Origin: Thiotrichaceae bacterium
GTDB taxonomy: Bacteria; Pseudomonadota; Gammaproteobacteria; Thiotrichales; Thiotrichaceae
DNA: 64,000 bases
Assembly: GCA_026991755.1 (NCBI GenBank)
Contig: JALXAX010000070.1
Span: 1 to 64,000 of the forward strand
Reading direction: 5' to 3'
Part shown: positions 16,874 through 25,155 of the stretch, one piece after another
Layout of the letters: each line of letters starts with the position of its first letter
Numbering within the stretch: the stretch's first letter is position 1
Notes under the pieces: model-generated
What the model was told of the DNA's origin: nothing
Databases searched by the model: none
What the model saw: only the letters and a program-made list of their open reading frames with translations
Translations under genes and position numbers: made by a program

Positions 16874-19042
16874 TTATAGCTCATTTCTATGGCACATCGC
16901 ACAGGTAATCTGAGTTCCTTTCTTCAGATTAACTCGAAAATTGTCTACTTCTCGCCCTGGGCATAAGCTACCACCTTCACATTCTTCTATCACAAAACTA
17001 CGATCTACGGAAACTCGTGATAGCACGCTACCCTGTCCATTTTTACCATGACAAGTACGACATGAGTTACGGTTACTTCTGGCTAACCTTTCATGTCCAC
17101 CATTCGCAAAGCGTGTAGCACCAACGGGATGCATACCATGAGGGCCGCCTAAAGTATTCCCCAACGTTCCCGCTTCATGACAAGCAGTACATTCAGCGAT
17201 TGAACCGGTATGTCCTTGTATTTGTTTAGCCGCGATATTGTCATTAGAGAGTGGGTTAGGAGTGGGCCAAATAGCATGAGTACTACCATGACAACCCTCA
17301 CACATCACTCCTCCGTGACCTTTGTTACTAGCATTCTCATTACCACTTAAGCGATATAAGCTTTGATTTTCGGCAAATCGAGAGCCTGCTGATGTAATAG
17401 GCGTAGCGCTAGAATCATTGGCTAAATAGGCTTGGGCCAAACGTAATCCATCTTTAGCCACAATTGCATCCGCAGGATGGTTAGGAGTCAATGCATCACC
17501 TGTATGACATGACTGGCATTTAGGTTCGCTTGCCCAAGGAACACGTTTAGCTAAGTCCAGACCTGCACCTGTTGCAAGCCCTTCACTAAAGTCATCACCG
17601 ACTTGCGCCATATTACCATGACAATCCTGGCACACCACGCCGCCCTTAAACATGGCACCGCGTAAGCACTCCGTTTGTTTACCAGGATGGCATTGATAAC
17701 AGGTTTGGTTTAAAAGGCCACGTTCAAAATCATTAACAGCTACACCGCCGCCTGTGCGTTGTGCATCATTAGGTGCGGGCATTTCAGGAAACAGAGGCTC
17801 ACCATTAAACTGGTAGGCTCCATGGGTAAAATGCATCGCTCGCGACATAGTGATATGGCGTGTTTGTTGTCTGCCTTTAGCTTCTTGTTGTGGTTCATCA
17901 ATAGGGCCCACTTGAGCAAGATCTAATGCAGGTGTGTAGTGACATTGCGAACATTGAATAGGAGTTTGATTAGCTAAACAATTAGCATCGTTTGCGTCAG
18001 TTGCAGCGTCACAAATAGCTGCACTACCATCGCTGCTTGTATATTGTTGACCGTGTTTAGCATCGTGCAGTCTGAGGATATTGATTTTTGATGCGTTCTG
18101 TAGCTTTTCTGGCCCAGGTGCATTGGCTTCGCTGATCACATCAAAATTAACGCTGGCGAATGTACTGGCGGCTCCATTTCCTGCGTCGTTAGGGTCAGCA
18201 TGACAGTTTTGACAATCTGCTTCACTGGCAACAGGGAGCACCACATCAACGGCCGCTAGTTCTTTTCCTGCTTTATCTTTTGCGCTAACCGTCATCAAAG
18301 GATAAGCATTGTCTCGGCCTTGATCATCGACAGGAAACATCGGTATGCCATCCGCAGCAAACCAGTTAGCGCCTTGTATCGTAGAGCCAAAGGGAAAGTT
18401 AGCAAAGAAAGGGAGTGTACTGTCGTAGCGATCAAACCTTTGTGGCTCATTCGCGGTATAAGGTGCTGTGATACCAGGCATATGTTGTTGTGCGGCTGAT
18501 AAGCCTGGTAGTACAACAGGGTCAGGAACAGGGATTCCTATATCGCTAGCTAATGGTTCAAATAAGTCAAAAATACTGACAGGATACAACACACCGTAAC
18601 TTTCACCTGCTAGCGTTTTGTTGTTTGTGGTTGTTTTCCAGAAATTACTTTTAAACACATTGGGTTTGTTCTGGCTGGTTGTGTTAATAGAGTTAGCGCC
18701 CGCAGGGTCATTAGGGTTTGAGGCTGCGGAATAAAAAACATCGGCTTGTTGATTAGAGAGAATGCTGGGAGAGCTATTTGCGGTTCCTCTTTTTATGACT
18801 TGGGCATGGACAACATTAAAAGGCGGTAAAATACTCATGATTTGATAATCACGATCTGCGCAGTGCATGCCTAAATCGTTTGCTGCGACTACCCTGTAAT
18901 CCCCTGTAATCACATTTCCACCTTCATCAGGAGGTATGCTGCCACCATCATTCTCACTATCTTCGCCACCGCCACCTCCACAAGCCGTAAATAGAAAGGT
19001 TGTAAAAAACACAATAGCGATAGATTGCTTTCTAAGTTTCAT
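16874..19042 (-). CDS. Nine-heme c-type cytochrome lipoprotein
   Basis: 722 residues. The start is the ATG of MKLRKQSIAIVFF, preceded by AAAGGG; a GTG three codons earlier is less likely. The signal peptide ends in a lipobox (FTAC), followed by GGGGG, so the protein is a lipoprotein, probably in the outer membrane. Nine CXXCH heme sites are visible: CQNCH, CSQCH, CYQCH, CQDCH, CQSCH, CEGCH, CTACH, CRTCH and a final CAMCH six residues from the end. The first 280 residues contain no heme site and form a separate domain of unknown fold. Electron transfer at or outside the outer membrane is likely; partner and acceptor are unknown. Confidence 0.88.
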   Translation of the reverse strand: MKLRKQSIAIVFFTTFLFTACGGGGGEDSENDGGSIPPDEGGNVITGDYRVVAANDLGMHCADRDYQIMSILPPFNVVHAQVIKRGTANSSPSILSNQQADVFYSAASNPNDPAGANSINTTSQNKPNVFKSNFWKTTTNNKTLAGESYGVLYPVSIFDLFEPLASDIGIPVPDPVVLPGLSAAQQHMPGITAPYTANEPQRFDRYDSTLPFFANFPFGSTIQGANWFAADGIPMFPVDDQGRDNAYPLMTVSAKDKAGKELAAVDVVLPVASEADCQNCHADPNDAGNGAASTFASVNFDVISEANAPGPEKLQNASKINILRLHDAKHGQQYTSSDGSAAICDAATDANDANCLANQTPIQCSQCHYTPALDLAQVGPIDEPQQEAKGRQQTRHITMSRAMHFTHGAYQFNGEPLFPEMPAPNDAQRTGGGVAVNDFERGLLNQTCYQCHPGKQTECLRGAMFKGGVVCQDCHGNMAQVGDDFSEGLATGAGLDLAKRVPWASEPKCQSCHTGDALTPNHPADAIVAKDGLRLAQAYLANDSSATPITSAGSRFAENQSLYRLSGNENASNKGHGGVMCEGCHGSTHAIWPTPNPLSNDNIAAKQIQGHTGSIAECTACHEAGTLGNTLGGPHGMHPVGATRFANGGHERLARSNRNSCRTCHGKNGQGSVLSRVSVDRSFVIEECEGGSLCPGREVDNFRVNLKKGTQITCAMCHRNEL

Positions 19043-19198
19043 GGCGTACACCCTTTTGGGAGGCCTGAATAAGTCTGGTCAAATTCTAGCTAAATAGAAA
19101 ATAATCAGGCTTATTCAGAGTTCCTTTTGCTAAGTTGTTTACTGAAAGGTTTGCAGACCTCATGTCAGTAAGTGACTCCTTGCCTTGTAGCACAAGGA

Positions 19199-19293
19199 TA
19201 GTTATGGACGGTATAGCTAAAAACTGCCTCCCTTACTTGGAGGGGGAGAGGAGTTATATCTGGATGGTAACTAGTTATACTCGTCCATAACTA
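19199..19293. repeat. 95-bp inverted-repeat element
   Basis: TAGTTATGGACG (19199-19210) is matched by CGTCCATAACTA (19282-19293), and the pairing extends imperfectly through TATAGCTA/TAGTTATA. A small inner palindrome (CTCCCTTACTTGGAGG) lies between. It is in the space upstream of the cytochrome gene. No ORF. Confidence 0.65.
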
Positions 19294-19395
19294 TATTTGG
19301 GATTATATTCCCAAATAATAAGGATTACAATATATTTTATCTCTGAATAGAGTGAATGAATGATGATGTTTAGCCAACTCTTTATAAATTATATG

Positions 19396-19602
19396 CTTAC
19401 CTAATTACCCAGATGTCTCAGCCATAGTTACAGACATCACCATGAAAATAATAAATGTTCATATGGAACTGTAGGTTGCGGGTGAGGAACGAACCCCAAC
19501 AATAGTGCCACCTCATTTGTTGGGCTTCCTAACGTCAGCCCAACCTACAGATTCTATGAGATATTTATAAGTATGGCTGAGACAGCTACGTAATCAGGTA
19601 TG
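19396..19602. repeat. Nested pair of inverted repeats
   Basis: Outer arms of about 35 bp (19396-19430 and 19568-19602) share the exact core GTCTCAGCCATA / TATGGCTGAGAC and the less exact CTTACCTAATTAC / GTAATCAGGTATG. Inside lies a second repeat, CTGTAGGTTG (19469-19478) to CAACCTACAG (19541-19550). The arrangement suggests one palindromic element inserted in another. The rest of 19043-19697 shows no gene. Confidence 0.65.
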
Positions 19603-19697
19603 TTTATAAATAAGTTGCTGATAAGTTTAAGTGGATGTTGATAGTGTGGATGGGTTATGTGTAGTGTGTTCAGTATAGCTGTATACGTAAAAAGCTC

Positions 19698-20576
19698 TCA
19701 CTTTATCACTGCCTTGTCTCGTGCCGCTTTAGCATCGCCAAATGATTGTAAAATAGCGTCACTGTTATTTTCGACCATGTGTTTTTTCAAAGTCGTTAAA
19801 CGATCTTCAAACTCTCCTAACATACCCAAGATAGCGTCTTTATTTTCCAGACAAATATCACGCCACATGACAGGGTCGCTTGAGGCAATGCGAGTGAAAT
19901 CCTGAAAACCACCCGCAGCATAGTTGAAAACATTGTTACTTACTGCTGAGTTGGATAATGTTGAAACCAACTCAAACGCCAAGATATGCGGTAAATGACT
20001 GGTCGCTGCAAGAATTTGGTCATGCTCTTCCACGCCTAGTAGCTCGACTGTTGCACCTGTAGATTGCCACATTTTGGTAATTGTCGCTAAAGCCTCTGGG
20101 TCGGTAGCGTTTAATCCATTGACGCTTTCTACCGGCGTTAAGATGACTTTTCGTTGTTGATAAAGATCGTCAATGGCAGCACTAACCCCACTTTTTTCAC
20201 GTCCAGCAATGGGGTGGCCTAAGACAAAACGGGCTGGTATATCACCAAAGGCATTTATCGCCGCTTGTTTGACACAGCCTTTAGCACTACCTCCATCCGT
20301 GATAATGGCATGTTCAGGGATGTGGTCTTTAATGCTTTCTAAAATAGGTTGCATTGCACCTAAAGGCACTGAGAGAAAAATCACATCGGCATCACGAACG
20401 GCTTCAACAGGGTCGGTCGTATATTCGTCAATTACTCCTAATTCTTGCGCTTGCTTTAGGTGTTCTGCATTACGGCTACAGCCAATAACCTGTTCACACT
20501 TCCCTGCGTTGCGTAATGCCATTGCTAATGAGCCACCAATCAGCCCCACACCAAAAATACATAACTGTTTAATCAT
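19698..20576 (-). CDS. tyrA: Prephenate dehydrogenase
   Basis: 292 residues. Oxidatively decarboxylates prephenate to 4-hydroxyphenylpyruvate (or acts on arogenate) in tyrosine synthesis. An N-terminal NAD-binding site is present (CIFGVGLIGGSLAMALRNAG), then the catalytic His segment GHPIAGREKSGVSAA and a C-terminal helical dimer domain (ATSHLPHILAFELV). No chorismate mutase or ACT domain is attached. The start is fixed by the ATGA overlap with the hisC stop codon. Confidence 0.94.
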   Translation of the reverse strand: MIKQLCIFGVGLIGGSLAMALRNAGKCEQVIGCSRNAEHLKQAQELGVIDEYTTDPVEAVRDADVIFLSVPLGAMQPILESIKDHIPEHAIITDGGSAKGCVKQAAINAFGDIPARFVLGHPIAGREKSGVSAAIDDLYQQRKVILTPVESVNGLNATDPEALATITKMWQSTGATVELLGVEEHDQILAATSHLPHILAFELVSTLSNSAVSNNVFNYAAGGFQDFTRIASSDPVMWRDICLENKDAILGMLGEFEDRLTTLKKHMVENNSDAILQSFGDAKAARDKAVIK

Positions 20577-21715
20577 GCTAAAACCTTTTTGAGTGCAGTA
20601 ATACAACGTGCATTTTGTTCTTCTAAACCAATGGTAATGCGCAAATGGGTGGGCATTTTGTAGTTGGCGACGGGGCGTACGATAATCGCTTCTTTAAGCA
20701 AGTCGTCATAGACTTGGCTGGCATCACGACCTACATCGACACAAATAAAATTACCTACCGATGGGATATAGTCCCAGCCGTTTTCTTCACAAGCCTGCTC
20801 CCATTGTTGTAAACCTGATGTATTGACGAGCACGCTCATTTTAAGTTGCTCAATATCATCCAGAGCCGCCGTTGCCGCAGCAATTGCAATGGAATTAACA
20901 TTAAAAGGCTGCCTGACTCGGTTGAGTAAATCAGCAATTTCAGCACTACACACACTATAGCCAATACGCAGTGCAGCTAAGCCATATATTTTAGAAAAAG
21001 TACGGGTCACAATGAGATTAGGATAATGCTCTAGCCATTGTAGTGTATCGGGGTATTCATCTTCAGTAACGTACTCAAAATAAGCCTCATCCATAACGAT
21101 GATGATGTGCTTGGGTACGCGCAACATAAAGCTTTCTAACTCATCTGCGGTGAGCCAAGTCCCAGTAGGGTTGTTGGGGTTAGCAATAAAAATAACGTGA
21201 GTATTGTGGTCGATCAAATCAAACATGGCATTTAGGTTGTGACCGTAAGGCATCGCATGGTCGGTTGCTAGTGCGGGGGCGACTTTTGCTTCAGCCCCCA
21301 CCGCTTGCGTAACAATGGGGTAGACGGCAAAAGCATGTTCCGAAAATACTGCATTACGTCCTTCTGCCAAAAAGCAGCGAGCGATGAGATCCAATACATC
21401 GTTAGAACCGTTCCCCAAAGTGATTTGATCTTCATTGACAGAGAGTACCTCCGCCAGTTTTTGCTTGAGTGCAAAACCATCAGGATAAAGCTCCAGCGAT
21501 TGCAACGGTTCCTGGATAGCACGCAAAGCGTTAGAGCTCGCGCCTAATGGGTTCTCATTAGAAGCCAGCTTGAGTGTATTGGTTACACCTAGTTCACGTT
21601 CAAGCTCCTCAATCGGCTTACCGGGTTGGTAAGGGTGTAAGCCTTGTATGCCAGCTAGGGCAAGTGAGGAAAAATCTATGTTGTCTGGTTGTTTATCGGT
21701 GGTATCTGTAGTCAT
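20573..21715 (-). CDS. hisC: Histidinol-phosphate / aromatic aminotransferase
   Basis: 380 residues of class I/II PLP aminotransferases, HisC branch. Visible features are LASNENPLGAS (N-terminal substrate lid), NPNNPTGTWL, DEAYFEYV and the PLP-lysine segment TRTFSKIYGLAALRIGY. The coupling with tyrA suggests that it may serve tyrosine/phenylalanine transamination as well as histidine synthesis. The start is placed at MTTDTTDKQ; the frame is open for 49 more codons into the divergent comM promoter region, but that stretch is not family-like. Confidence 0.9.
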   Translation of the reverse strand: MTTDTTDKQPDNIDFSSLALAGIQGLHPYQPGKPIEELERELGVTNTLKLASNENPLGASSNALRAIQEPLQSLELYPDGFALKQKLAEVLSVNEDQITLGNGSNDVLDLIARCFLAEGRNAVFSEHAFAVYPIVTQAVGAEAKVAPALATDHAMPYGHNLNAMFDLIDHNTHVIFIANPNNPTGTWLTADELESFMLRVPKHIIIVMDEAYFEYVTEDEYPDTLQWLEHYPNLIVTRTFSKIYGLAALRIGYSVCSAEIADLLNRVRQPFNVNSIAIAAATAALDDIEQLKMSVLVNTSGLQQWEQACEENGWDYIPSVGNFICVDVGRDASQVYDDLLKEAIIVRPVANYKMPTHLRITIGLEEQNARCITALKKVLA

Positions 21716-21890
21716 GGTCGGAGTATCGCAAGAATTAGCTAGTGCTGTAAACCAAGTCATAGCGGGTTTATTAGGAAGCTCAATGGTATTCCGACCAGAA
21801 TCAATAGATATACCCTTAAGCAGATAAAAAAGCAGCAAACAATCGATATTGTTACTATCCACATCTAATTATAAAAATAACAAGAAAACC

Positions 21891-23420
21891 ATGTCTCTAG
21901 CGATAATCTACAGCCGAACCAACGATGGTATCAACGCGCCTTTAGTAAGTGTAGAAGTCGATATAGGAAATGGTTTACCTAGTTTGTCTATTGTCGGACT
22001 TCCTGAAGCCGCTGTAAAAGAAAGTAAAGACCGCGTACGTGCAGCGATTATTAATTCTCGCTTTGATTTCCCAGCAAAGCGAATTACGGTCAACCTAGCG
22101 CCCGCTGATATCCCTAAAGATGGAGGACGTTTTGATTTACCGATAGCTCTGGGAATTCTCGCTGCCAGCAAACAAATTCCTCTGGAAACACTGAGTGATT
22201 ATGAGTTTATCGGTGAGTTGTCTTTAGGCGGGCAATTAAGAGCTGTTAAAGGTGTCCTTCCAACTGCTTTTGCAGCGAAATCATCTAAACGAAGCCTATT
22301 TGTACCGAGTGATAATGCTGATGAAGCAACGCTTATAAGTGACTTGGAAGTCTACCCTGCTGCACACTTGGGACAGATTACTTCGCACTTATTGTCAGTT
22401 GAGAAAATTCTCCCGCATGAATGCAAGGCCAGCTTGCAAGTGGCGAGTTACAAAGTAGATATGCAGGATGTGAAGGGGCAATTATTAGCTAAACGTGCAT
22501 TAGAGATTGCCGCAGCAGGTGGGCATAACCTGCTAATGGTTGGCCCACCAGGAACAGGCAAGACAATGATGGCATCGCGTTTAGCCACTATTTTACCACC
22601 GATGACAGAGCCAGAAGCGTTAGAAACAGCTACGATTGCATCCATTAGTGATCAAGGTTTTAGTGTGAAACAGTGGGGGCTAAGGCCGATGCGAGGCCCT
22701 CACCATACTTCATCAGGTGTGGCTTTAGTCGGTGGCGGTGCAAAAGTAAAGCCGGGTGAAATCTCATTAGCACATAACGGTATATTGTTTCTTGATGAGT
22801 TGACTGAGTTTGATCGTAAAGTGCTCGATGTACTCAGAGAACCGCTAGAGAATGGTGAAATTAGTATCTCACGAGCGGCACGACAAGCGACCTACCCTGC
22901 CAAATTTCAGTTTATTGCTGCAATGAACCCTTGCCCTCAAGGCTATGATTGTGATTTTCAAGACCGCTGCGTATGTAGTTTTAAGCAGAAGAAGCGCCAT
23001 ACTTCACGGCTTTCAGCGCCTTTTTTAGATCGTATTGACTTGCATATAGAAGTACCGCGTTTACCGCGAGAAGACTTGCAAGGTGCAGCAAAGGGAGAAA
23101 CTAGCGCGCAGATTCGCAAACGGGTAATAGCCGCAAGACAACAGCAGTATAACCGCCAAGGCTGTAGCAATAATAATCTAGATAATGCGGGGATTGATCT
23201 TCATTGCCAGCTTACAGAAAGCGATAATGCTTTGCTTTCACAAGCGATGGATAAATTTAGGTTGTCTGCGCGCGCTTATCATCGCCTCTTAAAAGTGGCA
23301 CGTAGTATCGCTGATCTTACAGAGAGCGAGTCTATTCAAACTCAGCATTTATCCGAGGCGTTGGGTTATCGTTCATTGGCTTTATTTGAGACATCGCAAA
23401 ATGAAGTGAGTGTTAGTTAA
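21891..23420 (+). CDS. comM: YifB/ComM family Mg-chelatase-like AAA+ ATPase
   Basis: 509 residues. The N-terminal Lon-protease-like domain (VSVEVDIGNGLPSLSIVGLP) is followed by an AAA+ core with Walker A GPPGTGKTMMASRLA, Walker B ILFLDELTEF and sensor region AMNPCPQGYDCDFQDRCVC, then the Mg_chelatase C-terminal domain. ComM is a helicase promoting branch migration during natural transformation. Starting at MSLAIIYSRTNDG agrees with the family. It diverges from hisC; about 175 bp between the two starts must hold both promoters. Confidence 0.93.
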   Translation: MSLAIIYSRTNDGINAPLVSVEVDIGNGLPSLSIVGLPEAAVKESKDRVRAAIINSRFDFPAKRITVNLAPADIPKDGGRFDLPIALGILAASKQIPLETLSDYEFIGELSLGGQLRAVKGVLPTAFAAKSSKRSLFVPSDNADEATLISDLEVYPAAHLGQITSHLLSVEKILPHECKASLQVASYKVDMQDVKGQLLAKRALEIAAAGGHNLLMVGPPGTGKTMMASRLATILPPMTEPEALETATIASISDQGFSVKQWGLRPMRGPHHTSSGVALVGGGAKVKPGEISLAHNGILFLDELTEFDRKVLDVLREPLENGEISISRAARQATYPAKFQFIAAMNPCPQGYDCDFQDRCVCSFKQKKRHTSRLSAPFLDRIDLHIEVPRLPREDLQGAAKGETSAQIRKRVIAARQQQYNRQGCSNNNLDNAGIDLHCQLTESDNALLSQAMDKFRLSARAYHRLLKVARSIADLTESESIQTQHLSEALGYRSLALFETSQNEVSVS

Positions 23421-23459
23421 ACCTAGATTCCTTAGTTGACTGCTTCTTATCAAACTGTG

Positions 23460-23487
23460 GTAGAGACGTTGCATGCAACGCCTCTAC
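23460..23487. repeat. 28-bp palindrome, copy 2
   Basis: GTAGAGACGTTGCA / TGCAACGCCTCTAC, a one-mismatch copy of the palindrome at 14814. It stands between the convergent comM and arfB genes, where it could serve both as a terminator stem, although no U-tract is present. Confidence 0.8.
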
Positions 23488-23537
23488 GGGGGAGCAACCA
23501 TTAATTCCTTGTTTTCTTATGCGAAAATAATACCCGT

Positions 23538-23954
23538 TCAATCTGGTCTCACTCTTTTACGCAGTGTCTTCTTTCGCCCATGTTTGGATTTCTTATCCAT
23601 TCTTTTGCGTTGTGATGATCTGGATGGTTTTGTTTTACGGCGCTTTTTTTGTGTTGTCATGACCGTTTTAATTATTTCGGTAAGTCGACTTAGTGCATCT
23701 TCACGATTTTTCTCTTGAGTACGATAGCTTTGCGCTTTTATAACGATGATTCCCTCTTTATTAATTCGCTGATCATTAAGTGCGAGTAATCGCTCCTTGA
23801 GGTGATCGGGTAAAGAGCTTTGTTGAATATCAAACCTAAGGTGTATAGCAGTAGCTACTTTATTGACATTTTGTCCCCCTTTTCCTTGCGCGTGAATGGC
23901 TTGAATATCGATTTCACTATCTGCAAGGTTAAGACTGTTTGAGAGGGTCAGCAT
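23538..23954 (-). CDS. arfB: Alternative ribosome-rescue factor ArfB
   Basis: 138 residues of the YaeJ/ICT1 family, which hydrolyses peptidyl-tRNA on ribosomes stalled at the 3' end of mRNA without a stop codon. The release-factor GGQ motif is intact in HAQGKGGQNVNKVATA (about residues 22-37). The C-terminal tail after residue 105 is strongly basic (KKRRKTKPSRSSQRKRMDKK), the part that enters the empty mRNA channel. It lacks the codon-recognition domains of RF1/RF2. Nine bases follow the Rof-like gene, so the two are probably co-transcribed. Confidence 0.94.
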   Translation of the reverse strand: MLTLSNSLNLADSEIDIQAIHAQGKGGQNVNKVATAIHLRFDIQQSSLPDHLKERLLALNDQRINKEGIIVIKAQSYRTQEKNREDALSRLTEIIKTVMTTQKKRRKTKPSRSSQRKRMDKKSKHGRKKTLRKRVRPD

Positions 23955-23963
23955 GGCTTAAGT

Positions 23964-24194
23964 CTAACTGGAGCACTCTATATAATCTAATCGAATTAAA
24001 TGAGTCTCGTTTGTTTCATCAATTACTTCAAGAAACTCTTCATGATCCTTTGTTATGAGATCAACAGGCTTTACTTTGATCACCTGTTTGACCTCATCAG
24101 GTAGTTGCCAGCTAAGTGTTAGCCACTTCTTGTGCATAATGGCAAGTTCGAACTCACTATGTTGTCCACAATCAATGGCTATATAGTCGGTCAT
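23964..24194 (-). CDS. rof: Rof-family Rho-binding antiterminator
   Basis: 76 residues. The pattern YIAIDCGQHSEFELAIMHKK at the N-terminus and THLIRLDYIECSS at the end matches the Rof (YaeO) family, small beta-barrel proteins that bind the RNA-binding site of Rho and reduce termination. It overlaps the upstream membrane-protein gene by one base (TAATG) and precedes arfB by 9 bp, so the three form an operon. The function is by family resemblance only. Confidence 0.78.
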   Translation of the reverse strand: MTDYIAIDCGQHSEFELAIMHKKWLTLSWQLPDEVKQVIKVKPVDLITKDHEEFLEVIDETNETHLIRLDYIECSS

Positions 24195-24541
24195 TATGGT
24201 TTGTTGGCTTGCTCATATTGAGAAGGAGTAGCAACAGCAGCATATATTTTTCGTCCAATAATCATTAAGCCTAGTAGTAAACCCGCCAGAGCACTAATTA
24301 AAACGACTTTAATGTGTGCCAAACCTTCAGCATTGGCTAATGCTCCCACTAAGATCACCATTAATAAAGGTGAGATGAAGAGCATCGTGCGTGTATAAGC
24401 TAACCAGAAATAAGCTTGTTCGTCTGAGTGGCAAAGGTTTTGTATTAACTTTCGTAGCGGTGTGGCAATGATGAGTAGAACGATACTACTCAATGTCAAG
24501 CTGAGAAATACTTCGTAAATGAAAAGTGTTAAATCTGTCAT
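24194..24541 (-). CDS. Small three-helix membrane protein, unknown
   Basis: 115 residues with three hydrophobic segments, at about 8-30 (VFLSLTLSSIVLLIIATPL), 51-70 (MLFISPLLMVILVGALANA) and 77-97 (VVLISALAGLLLGLMIIG). I do not recognise a family. The stop overlaps the rof start by one base, which supports it being a real gene. It is the first gene of the rof-arfB operon. The upstream side is occupied by family-1 repeats, so its promoter may lie in them. Confidence 0.65.
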   Translation of the reverse strand: MTDLTLFIYEVFLSLTLSSIVLLIIATPLRKLIQNLCHSDEQAYFWLAYTRTMLFISPLLMVILVGALANAEGLAHIKVVLISALAGLLLGLMIIGRKIYAAVATPSQYEQANKP

Positions 24542-24635
24542 GATAAGCTCCTTTAGAATCGTTGAATGACTTCTTTAGCGTATTGGTTTGTACATATTGT
24601 GGCTTCCTGATTGATAAAAAAAGAAGCAAAAAGAG

Positions 24636-24793
24636 TTCCTTTATGATCTTTCTGGACAAATTCTCGAAGCTGAAATTGCCCATTTTTTGCTGAAAAATCT
24701 CCCTAATAGAGCAACTATTAGCTCCATTTTTAAAGCAAAAACTGAACAATTTCATCTGTCGAGAAATTCCACCCGACTTAATCAGCTTCCTTA
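24636..24793. repeat. Family-1 repeat (copy D)
   Basis: Right end reads CGACTTAATCAGCTTCCTTA, and the centre is a long hairpin around TTTTTTGCTGAAAAATC and AATAGagcaaCTATT. The left end is degenerate (GTTCCTTTATGAT). It abuts copy E. The 614 bp between 24542 and 25155 hold these two copies and otherwise no gene. Confidence 0.55.
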
Positions 24794-24955
24794 GGGAAGC
24801 TCTGATCAAGTCCAATTATTTTTAGCTGGTTAAAACAGTCAATATTTTCCCCGAAGATCGGCGCAATAGAACGACTATTGCCCCTCACTTCGTGAAAAAT
24901 AGCGACTGTTTTTCCTGCGCTAAATTCTAATCGACTTAATCAGAGATTCCTTAGG
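24791..24955. repeat. Family-1 repeat (copy E)
   Basis: Begins TTAGGGAAGCTCTGATCAAG and ends CTTAATCAGAGATTCCTTAG. The centre has AATAGaacgaCTATT within longer arms (GTCAATATTTTCC near the left, AGCGACTGTTTTTCC near the right). It is directly joined to copy D, in tandem. Confidence 0.65.
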
Positions 24956-25155
24956 AAAAGGTTTTTACATCATAGTTTTTATATTTCCTTCAATATAGGC
25001 TATTATTACCGATAGATAGTGAATATAGTTTGTGTAGATTCTGAGTGTATTGGATATTGGCTAGCGGATGCATTTTGTATGATGAGTCTCCTAAAATAAA
25101 TTATCTGTCTAAGCCTGTCCCACACAGCCCCAATTTTTAGAGTGTTATTGTTATC

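Noticed and set aside
18295-18516. Frames inside the multiheme cytochrome gene
   Set aside because: Shadow frames in a gene with nine in-frame heme motifs.
24486-24815. 109-codon minus-strand frame
   Set aside because: It lies almost wholly in repeats D and E and overlaps the start of the small membrane-protein gene; no family or ribosome-binding site.
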